Part shown: in pieces, positions 36,896 to 47,247 of the stretch
Position numbering within the stretch: position 1 is the stretch's first letter
Layout: the number at the start of each line of letters is the position of its first letter
NCBI RefSeq assembly: GCF_021018895.1
Contig: NC_079375.1
Span: forward strand, 16,985,992-17,049,991
Direction: 5' to 3'
DNA length: 64,000 bases
DNA from: Seriola aureovittata
Taxonomy: Eukaryota > Chordata > Actinopteri > Carangiformes > Carangidae
Notes under the pieces: generated by a model
What the model was told of the DNA's origin: nothing
Database searches by the model: none
The model's input: the letters and a program-made list of their open reading frames with translations, nothing else
Position numbers and translations under genes: made by a program

Positions 36896-37699
36896 AAAAA
36901 TTAAAGGAAAAGTTCCGCTTTTTGGGAAATACGCTTACCTGCTTTCATACAGAGAGTTAGATGAGATGATTGATACCACTCTGTACAGTAAATATGAAAC
37001 TACAGCCAGCTAGAGTTGTTACGATTCCGATACTGGTGTCGGAAATACCTCATACTGCCTAAATACACTGGATCGGGAATCGGCGAGTACGTGAGTCTAT
37101 GCAGTCTATTAGCTGTTGGCTGCAATCACTAATAGGCTGTCATGGTCCAGGTTCAGACCCAGATGTTGACGTATCTGGACCTGGACCTATGAGCTATAAA
37201 TTATTGAAAAATTATTACATTTTTACTGAGTGTTTTTGTTTTAACCGATGCAGCTTTTCTAGCCTTTATCAGGTCACATGATGCTACTCAGCCAATCAGC
37301 CAGTGATCACTGTAACCGTGATCACTATAAGTGGTTTCCACTGTAAATGGAGATATTTTTTGGCATTCATGTCTTTGTTCAAAGACAATGACAGCAATCA
37401 TATCACATTCACACAGGGTTAGTAGTATATACGTAGCTGTTAACATTTTTTTTAATGCATCGGCATGGAATCGGTACTCGGTATTGGATGATACCCAAGT
37501 TCAGGTATCAGAATCAGTATTGTTAAGGGAAAAAAAGGGATGTGAACATCTATATTGCCAGCAGACAGCTCACTTACCTTAGCATAAAGACTGGAAAAGG
37601 GGAAACGGGTATAGGGTGGGATCCACCTTCTCAGCGAACTCTTGGAAAGAAAGGAAATAAGTATATTTTTGAAACTGTCAAACTTCTCCTTAAAAATTC
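36896..37699. mobile_element. TIR transposon (outer element) interrupted by a second element
   Basis: The outer element runs 36904-37691. Its left terminus AAGGAAAAGTTCC...TTTTGGGAAATACGCTTA is mirrored by the right end, which reads ATAAGTATATTT...AACTTCTCCTT on the plus strand. The flanking octamers AAAAATTA (36896-36903) and AAAAATTC (37692-37699) match at 7 of 8, a hAT-type TSD. Internal phrases such as GAGTTAGATGAGATGATTG and TTAGCATAAAGACTGG are typical of a repeat common in percomorph genomes. The element is split at 37010/37561 by an insertion. Confidence 0.6.
37011..37552. mobile_element. Inner element nested in the outer transposon
   Basis: The sequence departs from the outer element after TACAGCCAGC (37001-37010), and the outer sequence resumes after TATTGCCAGC (37553-37562). 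These 10 bp flanks match at 8 of 10 and contain the probable TSD. The inner ends are TAGAGTTGTT and, reversed, TAGATGTTCA. The interior holds 'ccgatactggtgtcgg' and 'ggaatcggtactcggtat' phrases, as in hAT-like fish repeats. No coding capacity. Confidence 0.5.
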
Positions 37700-38408
37700 A
37701 GATTTTCTTTCCCACGCATTCAGTTCATCTCTTAACTCTTTCCTGCAAGACCATTGAGGAGGTATTTTTGTTTGGAATTAAGTAAAAAAAAAAAAAAAAA
37801 ATTCAGAGAGAGTACACAGATTTTAAGATAAATTGTGATCAAATTTAAACCATGGAACGGCCAGACAGTCATTTCAGGTCTATTGTTGTGCATGAACTCA
37901 ATGTGTCTTTTCAAAGCACTGTTTGGCCGAAGCACAGTACTAGTTGGGATACATTTGGATATACAGTATACTATATATCTGTAATGATCTTAATGTTTGT
38001 GGAGTGGTATGTTTGATCTTTATTTGGTGGTTGAGCTGCACGTGTAGTTTATTCACTGAAGAGGAACAAATTATGCTGAGCTGAGATCAATGACAATTTA
38101 AAATGATGGGATCACACCAGCTGTGACGCCCGTCAACATGTTGACATTCCGACCCCTGAGTACTCAGTTGTTATTGCTACATTATTACATGAGCACTCAG
38201 TACTCATGGGTCAGACCACACCCATATTCAAACTCAGCCTTTATTTTGATCTCAGCTACACACCTGTAAAGTTTTGTGAAAAACACGTTTCATAACACAG
38301 ACACCTGCCAAAGTACTCACAACCACCTCTGTGGTAGCTCCTGTTACACAGAGTCTACAGGACCACATTTTGCCATGATGACACAGACACAGACTCACAA
38401 GGTGTGAG

Positions 38409-38439
38409 GTGTGGCTGGTAAAATACTTACCAGCCACAC
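38409..38439. repeat. Perfect 13 bp inverted repeat, 5 nt loop
   Basis: GTGTGGCTGGTAA and its exact complement are separated by AATAC. A further partial copy, GGCTGGTAAG, follows at about 38448-38457. It lies in the probable mau2 3'UTR, so the RNA could form a short hairpin. Confidence 0.85.
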
Positions 38440-39105
38440 GCTATCACGGCTGGTAAGTATATTACACTTAGTAGACCATGGAACCAGCTGACCATTTAAT
38501 ATAAATGCAGCCATGTGCTTTCTGACATCCAGTGGTGTGTATTAATGTTCTGAAGGTAAGAAAAGTGAACGTTTAACATGTTTTGGGACTATGATGCATC
38601 TAAAAAGTATTTGGGTAATTTATTTACATTGCAATTCGATTGAATTGCTGCCTGTTTTTCACTATTTCGCTCTCACTGTGGTGTATGTTTATATGCTGTG
38701 CACATTTTGCCTGGAGTCAAGAAACTAGTAATAATAGTAATATTTCTACTGGATAAGACTGACTGTTACCTGTTTGCACATATGTTGTTTCATGATGAAA
38801 CCTACATTTTTATCTTTTCCTTTAAAGGATTTTGAAATAATTGTTTTTTTTCTCACTACAGTTTTTCTCTTTTCCTGTTTTACACATTTCTTCCAGATGA
38901 TGGCAGAATAAATCTGCATTTAAATAACTTATTTATTTAATGTTGATTTTCACTATAGCAGATACATTTGTTCTTTGCCATTGTTTTTAATAGCTGGTAG
39001 AACTTTCAGTTTAGTCACACTACTGTAGGAAAGGTACATTTTAGTTCTATCTATTAAAGACATTTCCTCAACAGATTTCTGTAATCATAGTTTTTATTAT
39101 TTCAA

Positions 39106-39140
39106 AATAAACGACTGAGTTTGGTATTCGCTGCAATAAA
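39106..39140 (+). terminator. mau2: mau2 distal polyadenylation signals
   Basis: Two AATAAA hexamers, 39106-39111 and 39135-39140, in AT-rich DNA. Confidence 0.45.
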
Positions 39141-39150
39141 ATACTACAGT

Positions 39151-42100
39151 ATGGGTGCCATTTATTTTATTGCCATGTTACATTCTGTTATAAAAGTGAA
39201 TGTTTGATTTGTTATTTTCCCCGTTGTCATTTTAACTATGCTGAACTTCAACACATGACTTTTTATGAATAAAAATTCAAAGGTAGAATGACTTGATTGT
39301 CCATATGAATAAGCAATACTTTGCCATACAACTTTGTTAAGAATTTGTCTTGGTGTGCTCATGACAGGACAATGAACAATCCCAACATTACACACAATAA
39401 AAAAAAAAAAAACCATAACACATAACCCCCAAATTTGACTCACCATCTATGAGATACCTCATGCAAAGAGAAGAAAGCTGAATACAGAGAGGTACAGATG
39501 CTGCATCTCACCATCCATAGCTGTTCTGAAACGAAGAAAAAAGATGCTGACATGAAAGGACCATACCAGAACATATTTTGAACATATTTTTTTCCCTTTC
39601 TGCTTTCATTAATTTCCCATACATTATGAAAATCTGAGCAGATTCTTCATCCTTGCTTAAGTTGTCACTGTGACGTCTATTGATTTATGTCAACGTTATT
39701 TTATTGTGTTGGGACGATGCAGAGCAGAGTTTTCAGATCAGTCTCCACTTACACTGCATCACCACACAGTGAAGTATTGTACAACTTAATCAAGTTTCAA
39801 GTATCTGCATATTATTTTTATGGCATACAGAAATGAATGGAAACCAATGGATGTTTGTGAAGGTAGAGAAAATGCATCCAAAAATCTGAAACTTTAAGCC
39901 AGTCATTTAAAAATGGCTTAGTTTACCGAATATATAGTTAAAGAGCTATAACTTAAACAAACACACTGGAAGGCAAAGCATAAATATTTGACATATTTGA
40001 CACCAAAACTGTAATTCAACCATGAGTGCAGAGGTTTTAAATAGCCTGTCTCCTTTAAAAGTTGAAGGAGTTAAAGCTTTTAGTCAGCAGTTGTCAAAAA
40101 CAGGCTGAAAGGATAACTAGAAAATTTAATCATCTGCTGCTAATTAACATCCACAAATTCTACAAAATGAAACTCTTGGGCTAATGTGCACTCTGCGTGG
40201 CGTTGCCTGTCTTATTTGTGCTGTACTAAAGATTAGATTAAAGAAAGACACAATCCTGAGTATTGTTATTAGAAAATTGAGTATGACGAGTTTGAATAGC
40301 CATTGTTGCATTGTTTCACAAAAAACTGAACAGTGGAGTTGGCAAAACTTTAGTCAGATGCAACAGCCATCAAGAGCTTGAGAGAGGTGAGGATCAGGTC
40401 ATCAAGAGGCCTAATGATTCAGTTGGTTAGTGCTGACATGGAGCTGTGTGAGAGGTTGTTCCAGGCTTATAGAAATGAAAGAAATAACTGTCATATGAGT
40501 GAATGAAATGCAGAGAAAAGTTTAGAGGAAATAAACTGTTGAGTGCAGGAGTGCATGTGGTGTATGTCATATCACATTTAAGAGTTAGAAAACCAGTTGA
40601 TTGCTGCTCGAACACGGGAAAACCCCATCAGGCCAAATAATATTCACAGATCTTTCATTATATTTATCTGTGCTCTTCAGTTTTACACCTCATTGACCAG
40701 CCAACTTGTTGAGGAGTGACTCTTTTACCATTATTTATCACATTGATTACATGTAACTACATCAGTGTAATGTGATTATGAAATGGTGCCTGTAATCCAT
40801 TACACTAGTTATACAAACAACAAATACAAACACTTTAGAACAGGTCTGGCAAGTTTTCAAAAATTCAGTTTAAATGTCAAAAATTATCAACATGTCAAAA
40901 ATGATCTAGACTTTGTTGAAGCAAAATCGTTTTTTACAATTGCCTGTACTAGTTTGCTTAATCAGACTAGCCTGTGCAATTACATTACTTAAAAAAGGAA
41001 TTAATCTGATTAATATTGCATTAATTTGCCCTTTATTAAAAGATGTAGGATTCATTGTTATAATTATTATAGTTATTTTTTATTGAAGAGCAGTCAGTTG
41101 GAGGTTTGCCAATCTAATCCAAAACATAAATCAATTAAAAGCTTATAAAATGATACGAATTTATAAACAAAAAAGAAAGAAGTAAGATTAATAGGTGCAC
41201 TTTTTGCTGAGATATCAAATAAAAAGACCTTTGAAATATAAATATGAGAACCGATTTCGACAGAATAATTGCAGTAACATGAAAGTAAACGCAAGGCTGG
41301 ATAATAATTGAATAGTGAGTTGTCTTCATTTACATTCAGGAAACATCTTATTGTGAAATTTTAGACATAATCGTCTTTGTTTATTCAATTACGAACACGA
41401 GGTTATGCAGCCGATCATATACATCGGTATTCAAAGGAGACCCTCTCCCTCTCATCCATTGTTTCTGTCTATATAAACATTTTAACAAATAACATAATTT
41501 CATCAAATTATCATATTTCTTCCCCCCTCCTAAATTCGCTCGTGCCCATCGCTGCCGGGAAACGATAGACACCAAAGGGAGATCAGTGAGAATAAAGTGA
41601 AAAGTTTTGGGACGCTCTAGGTGTCTTGGACGCAGCTGAAAGGAGCCATTTCCTGCCAAATAGTGAGACCGTCTAATCGTGACTGCAGCAGCTACTTCCT
41701 GCATTGTTACAGTACTTAATGAGGATTAAGTTGAAGCTGTCATGTCGTAACAGGGCGGCCATTGGGCCTGCTCCACACGGAGAGAGACGGAGAGGAGACA
41801 GAGCCTGGAGTCTGACCTTACCTCAGTCTGATTTCAGAGGTGATCCCTTCACCTGGAAAGGACCAACTAACTGACTCAGTCCTGTCAAACTGCAGACAGA
41901 TATTACACCATCTACATTTAGGATGAGGATTACCTCAGTTCACCCCCACTATCCTAACATGTAAGTTCATTTAAAAAATAACACGTTTTTAAAAAGAAAA
42001 AAGTTCCCTGTGTCATATGTCATTAGGCCTGTCTTTTATAAGCTATTGGTTTGTTATGTAATAGCTGTAAACAATGAGTAAACAAAACATCACACTTACA

Positions 42101-42659
42101 TAGATGAGGTGGACGAAGGAACAGGCCCACCTGACAATATTATGTAATCCACTTAAACACCCTGAAGTCCAACCATAGGAAATCAACAAACTTTTAAAGT
42201 AAGACTATGATCCCATCTCATGATCATGACTATAGTCATCATAGGACTGTTTTATTTTATCATATTGCCAGGTGTCCCTGTTATTTATTCCCACTATACA
42301 TTCATTAAAAGACAATTAAGCCTTTCATTTCCTTCCTTTAAATAAACCCATTATGTAACTTATGCATTGCTTGCAACGCAGTACCCAGGAGTTCAGAAAT
42401 ACTGAGGTCATGAATCCAAGTCCTCCCAATGCCCACCCACGAATGAAATCTGTTGAGATACAAACAGGGAAGTCTCCATGTATGTTTTAATTATTGGAAT
42501 TGTATTATTTTACTCTATTATCTGTTTGAATATGATATTCATAAATATTTCTTAACAAAGGCATTCTGGTGAGGAAAAAGTGAATCACTTATTTATTTAT
42601 TGTGCTGGCAAGCAGTTGTAAAATTTAAATACAGTGATTCACTACTGTAATTGGGCGAC
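39151..42659. other. Intergenic DNA between mau2 and gatad2a
   Basis: No supported coding exon. Around 41730-41960 there is a more GC-rich patch with a purine-rich 'cggagagagacggagaggag' run and a donor-like site (CTAACAT|GTAAGT, about 41960). It could be an alternative noncoding first exon for gatad2a, but nothing confirms that. The minus-strand open frame at 41381-41704 resembles no protein that I know. Confidence 0.5.
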
Positions 42660-42679
42660 TAAATTCCAACCAAGGGCAT

Positions 42680-42960
42680 TTTTAGCCACACTTTCACTGT
42701 AGCTCTTGGCATGGCAGTGTAAGTAGCTGTTCCACCACTTTGGTCCAAATTGAATATCTCAACAACTGTTAAATGAAATTTTGTACAGACATTCATGGTT
42801 CCCAGAGGATGAATCCCATTGACCTTGGTGATCTGGCACCAGCAACAGGTTGATTTTTTTTTTTTTTTTTACTTACCATGAAAGACATTCATGGTCTTTG
42901 TGAAGTTTGGTGATCCCATGACTTTTCATTTGACAGCATCAGGCCTTAGTCAGGGTCATC
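42680..42960 (+). mobile_element. Percomorph interspersed repeat, decayed
   Basis: Contains 'aatatctcaacaactgtt', 'acagacattcatggttccc', 'gaggatgaatcccattgacc' and 'tttggtgatcccatgactt' in the order of a very common percomorph repeat. A poly-T tract interrupts it near 42855-42871, and part of the sequence ('gacattcatgg') is duplicated around that tract. Class uncertain. Confidence 0.45.
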
Positions 42961-45144
42961 ATACAACATTTAACAAAAACAAAGAACCAGATGCCCTTGA
43001 TGACAATACAGTTGTATTTAATGCAACAAGGATTGCTCCCACCAGGCTGCTAAAAGATTACCAAAAATCCAGAAAAAAACACTGAGGACATGACCCCAGT
43101 GTCCTAGCTGGCCCTGATTGTTTATTGATCAAGGTAATACTGAGGTATACAGCTACTGGTTCATGGGTCCACAGGACCACTGACAGTATTTATAGACAGA
43201 TTCATTATAACCCATAAACTCCAGAGTGTTTTTTCATCTTCATTAAATTTTTGCTTTGGGCTGGGTGATTATGAGAAGATAGCCCCCTGGTACAGATCTG
43301 ATTGCATTTATGCGAGACAATCTGTAGCTTCGAGAGATAGAGTGGAAGGATGAGAGGACGGAAACAATCAGATTTGATGACACAGCATCATCTAGAGAGA
43401 GCTTTTTTTTTGTCATTTAAAGAACGGCAGGGAGAGGCTGACAAAGCACTCAAACACACACACACCCCTACGCCCACCCCACCCCCATCCCAACTGTTAG
43501 AGAACAGTAATCTCTGCCCACTTCAGTCTTTATGGATGACTACTTCTCTTACTTAGATCACAGTATTTCAAACACATATGTGTGTATGTGAATGGGTGTT
43601 TGTGGATGAGAGAGGATTAGTTTAGTTCACAGGGATGCTTTGAAGGGATGCGGGTCTTGTCATAAAAGAGGCAGCCAGCTGGAGCCTTTATGGAGGCGAT
43701 TCTGCAACTTCTGACGTGGTAGCCCTGCTGAGGGTGCTCTGGACTCACATGTATGGATCTGACTGTAGCTGCAAACCTGGTTGACTGGTCATTAATGCAA
43801 CCCCCATCTTAATCCCTACAGTGAAGTGCGAGGTTGATATTGCATTGATCTTTTTTTCTAAGGTTATTACAGAAAATATATTTTGGGGTTGATGTTTAAA
43901 TCTTAATGTGGGGTCAGGTTGTCAAATGCGATGCTAGAAAAGGTCCTTAAGAGACAGGAGGTAATTATATGTAATTATAGGTCAACAGGGAACTACATCA
44001 GCAGTTAACAGGCTGGAGGTAAATATGAAGCTGGGGTTGCTGGTGTAAGATCACAGGCAGACAGAGTTTTTGGACTGTGAGTGGGGAGAAATATACACTA
44101 TACTGCATATTTATATAGCCATATGAATTCATGTTGTGTATTTACTGGACCCCCTGGCATGGCCTGATTTACCAATTAGGGGGCCCTGAGGGACAAGATT
44201 GCTATTGGGCCACTATTAACCCCTACATCTCCCACCCCCATGCACTCTGTCACCTCAAAGTTTCCATCCAGCACAAAGCACAAAGGACATGAACCTCAGG
44301 TTTACTGTATCAATTATAGGTAAGGCAATTTGATGTTCTGTTTATGCATATGCACTATATTTAGACAATATAAACTACTGCTTTGATTCAATACAACTTT
44401 ATTTACATATAAATATATGCCATCAGAAAAACAACTAAGGTCTAAAAAGTAGATGAAGAGCAGGGACCCCTCTACAAGACAGGGTTGCACTACCAACAAC
44501 AAGACTAGGTCATAACTAGTATATGACTGGACCACATCGCAGGCTATTTGCATAGTGTCAGCTGGTTTCAGCTCTTTATCTGTTTGACTATGTCCTACTC
44601 TCTGTGCTGACATTTACAGTATATTAACGTAACCGAATTCCCAATAAATCTGTTCTCATGTTTTTCTGTTTCTGTTGTCAGACAATGGAACAAGTATGAA
44701 ATAGTGACCGAAACGCCGTCCATTACAATGACATGTTAACTTCCAAGCCATTTCCAAGCTGCTGCTCTGTACTAAATCCTGATTTTATAACTTCAACATC
44801 ACTAAATACACAACACAAGATTATGGCTATATTTAATTGTAAAATGATCACTTAGAGAGAAAGTTAGAAGCAACAGATTATTAGGGTGTTTTCACATATA
44901 GTCCTTTTTTAACGAACCAAACTCCATCCTCTTAAAGTGGACCAACAGAAAAGAGACTTTTTGCGTATTTGCATGATGAGTTAATTGTAGAGAGGACTCA
45001 GTTTTCTTTATGGTCTATTTCAGCTCTGATGGAGCCTCAGTCCTTCTCTCTTTGCACTATAGTTCCTCTGGAGCTGTAAGACCTTTACTGCTTTGGATTA
45101 TGGTTCACTTGGAACAAGGTGACTGCTGCAATACAACATAGTAT

Positions 45145-45146
<2 letters not shown>
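42961..45146. other. Intergenic DNA, no gene seen
   Basis: AT-rich, with simple repeats and probably several old interspersed repeats (for example near 44890-44960). No exon with splice signals and recognisable protein was found on either strand. Confidence 0.5.
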
Positions 45147-45181
<35 letters not shown>

Positions 45182-45268
45182 GTGTGTTTGTGTGTGTTTG
45201 TGTGTGTGTACACTTATAACTTAAATCTTACATATAAGATTAAGTATGTCTGTCTGTCTGTCTGTCTG

Positions 45269-45306
<38 letters not shown>

Positions 45307-45320
45307 AAAGAGAGAGAGGG
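45147..45320. repeat. Compound GT / GTCT / GT / AG microsatellite
   Basis: (GT)n at 45147-45209, (GTCT)n at 45247-45270, (GT)n at 45272-45304 and a short AG run to 45320. Cys/Val-only frames here are artefacts. Confidence 0.95.
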
Positions 45321-45356
45321 AGGGAGATTCTTTATATATTGTATTGTATTTTAATG

Positions 45357-45397
45357 GCAACTCCATTGGTCATCTTACCAAAAACCAATGGAGTTGC
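45357..45397. repeat. Perfect 14 bp inverted repeat, 13 nt loop
   Basis: GCAACTCCATTGGT at 45357-45370 and its exact complement ACCAATGGAGTTGC at 45384-45397. It could be a foldback remnant or a MITE end pair; no TSD is obvious. Confidence 0.85.
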
Positions 45398-45999
45398 AGT
45401 GACCCTGGGATTTATGCGGTCCCTGATGGCAGGGTTGAATAGAATGGATCGCCAACTGTCTTGCACAATATGCAATGTTAGTGTCGTATGGTCTTGCAAC
45501 TGCAGTTTACCCACAGTTTACTATGCAAAATGGTATTTGTAGCATCTTTCTCAACTGTCATGTTTCATATTTTTGGTATAACCAGATGCAGTGTGCTTAG
45601 CAAACTGGCAATGCAGTGAATTTGGAGTTGAGAGTCTTGGGGTTGCCAGGTTAGATCCATATTGTAAGCTACGGAGGAAAATGTGATGCTGGTGAGTGTT
45701 TGGAGGTAAATGTGTGATGCTTTATACTTTCTATAGATTATTATTGTAACATGATGTGAGTGTGTGTAAGTGTGTGTTAGAGGAGATGTCTGTAGTTGCT
45801 GGTACAGTCATAGGTCACCCCGAGGAGCCCGGGGCCCCTGACGTGGTCGTCCTGCTTTGGACCTTGGTGGTCACTGGCTTACATGATGTGATCCTGTCGC
45901 CCTGGTATGCCGAGGTGCGCATGCCCACTAAGAGGACGCAGCGGCTCCATGTGTGTTGAGGCGCATTATTTGGCAACAGACGCGGCAGTGGGGAGGGCC

Positions 46000-46409
46000 G
46001 AAAAAAAGAGGATATCCCCTGGATTTCAAAAAAGCAACGATTTATCGAGGTTAACTGCAGATTAAACATTCCTTGGTCGACCATCGGCGAAGAAGAGGCG
46101 ACAAAGCGACCGAGTAAGTTGACTGAGGTAAAGCCGAAGTTTTTTAGTAAGTGGATCGAGGGGAGCCTTTTATTCGGACTCGTCGAGAGGAGCCAGGTTT
46201 TCCTCCACCTATCTGTGACGATAAAGAAGCTGATGGGCTGTTGAAAAGTAACACTTCTCCGCAGAGCCAAAGGTTGAGCACCGGGGAGGAGAGGGAGGGG
46301 GGGGGGCTTGCTCAGCCAAAATGTATTTTATTTTACGTTTTCTTAAGAGTGCCAGCTTGTCAATATGATCCCTGGACCGGATTCTGTGCGGTAGAAGTCG
46401 TTAAATGAG
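46000..46409 (+). other. gatad2a: Probable noncoding first exon of gatad2a
   Basis: The sequence ends in a strong donor, AATGAG|GTAAGG, at 46409/46410, inside the CpG-rich region. The next acceptor on this strand joined to coding sequence is at 53923/53924. The exon start is only approximate. Confidence 0.45.
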
Positions 46410-46451
46410 GTAAGGATTATAACGTGACATCGCCAGCGGCTCGTCGGCGGC

Positions 46452-46479
46452 AAGCTCAGCTCAGCTCAGCTCAGCTCAG
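46452..46479. repeat. (AGCTC)n short tandem repeat
   Basis: Five tandem AGCTC pentamers just downstream of the first-exon donor. Confidence 0.85.
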
Positions 46480-47162
46480 TCCGTGGGCCGGTCGATGAAA
46501 TTTATGAGTTCCGACTCGAAGGTTTTTCTTCGGGAGGGGACACCCAGGTAAATAGTCCCAGTGAGCCTCAGACAGTCTCACTTTTAGCGCAGTAGGATGA
46601 AAGTTTGTTTCTCCCTTTTGAGCTGGTGGTTGTCCCGCATCGGGGTGCAGCCAGGTCACCGATTCGGGCTCGGTTCTGGTTGTGTGGGGCATGTTGACGA
46701 GCGGCTGCCCGGCAGGAGGACTTTTACTACTTTGACTAGTAGTCCCTTTTAGCCGCTGATGGTCAGACATTAACCGCTTTTATCCGAGCTAAAGTGGCTT
46801 CGTGTTTTTGTTTGTGCGATGTAGCTAATGTTAGCTCGCTAACTAATAACACGCTCACCTCCTCTGAGGCGGTGTCAATAATAAAAAAGCCGGCTGCCTG
46901 CACATGTAGTGTGGGCTGGGTTTAGTTTTTAAAGGGCTGACTTTGATTTTGGATGGTGTACTGGGTGGTGTTTCGTTAATGGTGGACACTGCTGCCCGCT
47001 TTAAGCCCCGTGGCACCAGTGTTGGTTCTGCTATCTGGTAGCTAATCTTCCTACTTCTCGCTGTGACAACCGTAGTCTTCCTCCTCTTAAAGCTGAACAC
47101 ACACACACTCTGACACGCACCGCACACACTCCCTCCCTGTCTCTTCCTCTCACCCAGACAGG

Positions 47163-47179
47163 GACACACACACACACAC

Positions 47180-47246
<67 letters not shown>
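47163..47246. repeat. (CA)n microsatellite
   Basis: CA repeat with a few TA and CG interruptions. Confidence 0.95.

Positions 47247-47247
<1 letters not shown>

Larger units (their letters stand above)
36564..39150 (+). other. mau2: mau2 3'UTR (inferred)
   Basis: No coding exon is supported over 2.6 kb after the stop. AATAAA signals occur at 38907-38912, 39106-39111 and 39135-39140; the last two lie close together and look like the main cleavage region. The stretch holds the nested transposon at 36904-37691, so much of the untranslated region would be transposon-derived if the distal signals are used. A poly-A run near 37783-37801 and a hairpin at 38409-38439 also lie here. Confidence 0.5.
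45820..46900 (+). promoter_or_regulatory. gatad2a: gatad2a CpG-rich promoter
   Basis: The most CpG-rich kilobase of the window, in an otherwise AT-rich setting. It includes an NRF1-like TGCGCATGCCC at 45916-45926 and several GC boxes. Its position, 7.5 kb upstream of the first coding exon, suits the TATA-less promoter of a housekeeping chromatin gene. Confidence 0.65.

Noticed and set aside
40400..40480. tRNA-like sequence 'gattcagttggttagtgctg' as a SINE box A
   Set aside because: Resembles an A box, but no convincing B box, tail or target-site duplication was found, so I do not call a SINE or tRNA.
41381..41704. 107-codon minus-strand frame
   Set aside because: No recognisable similarity, no splice context and no promoter; compatible with chance.
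45119..45442. 107-codon frame rich in VCVCVC
   Set aside because: Product of a GT microsatellite. The same applies to frames at 46855-47291, 50774-51091 and 54917-55153.
45756..45959. Reading frame in the CpG-rich region before gatad2a
   Set aside because: No similarity to any known protein; it lies in promoter-like DNA upstream of a noncoding exon.
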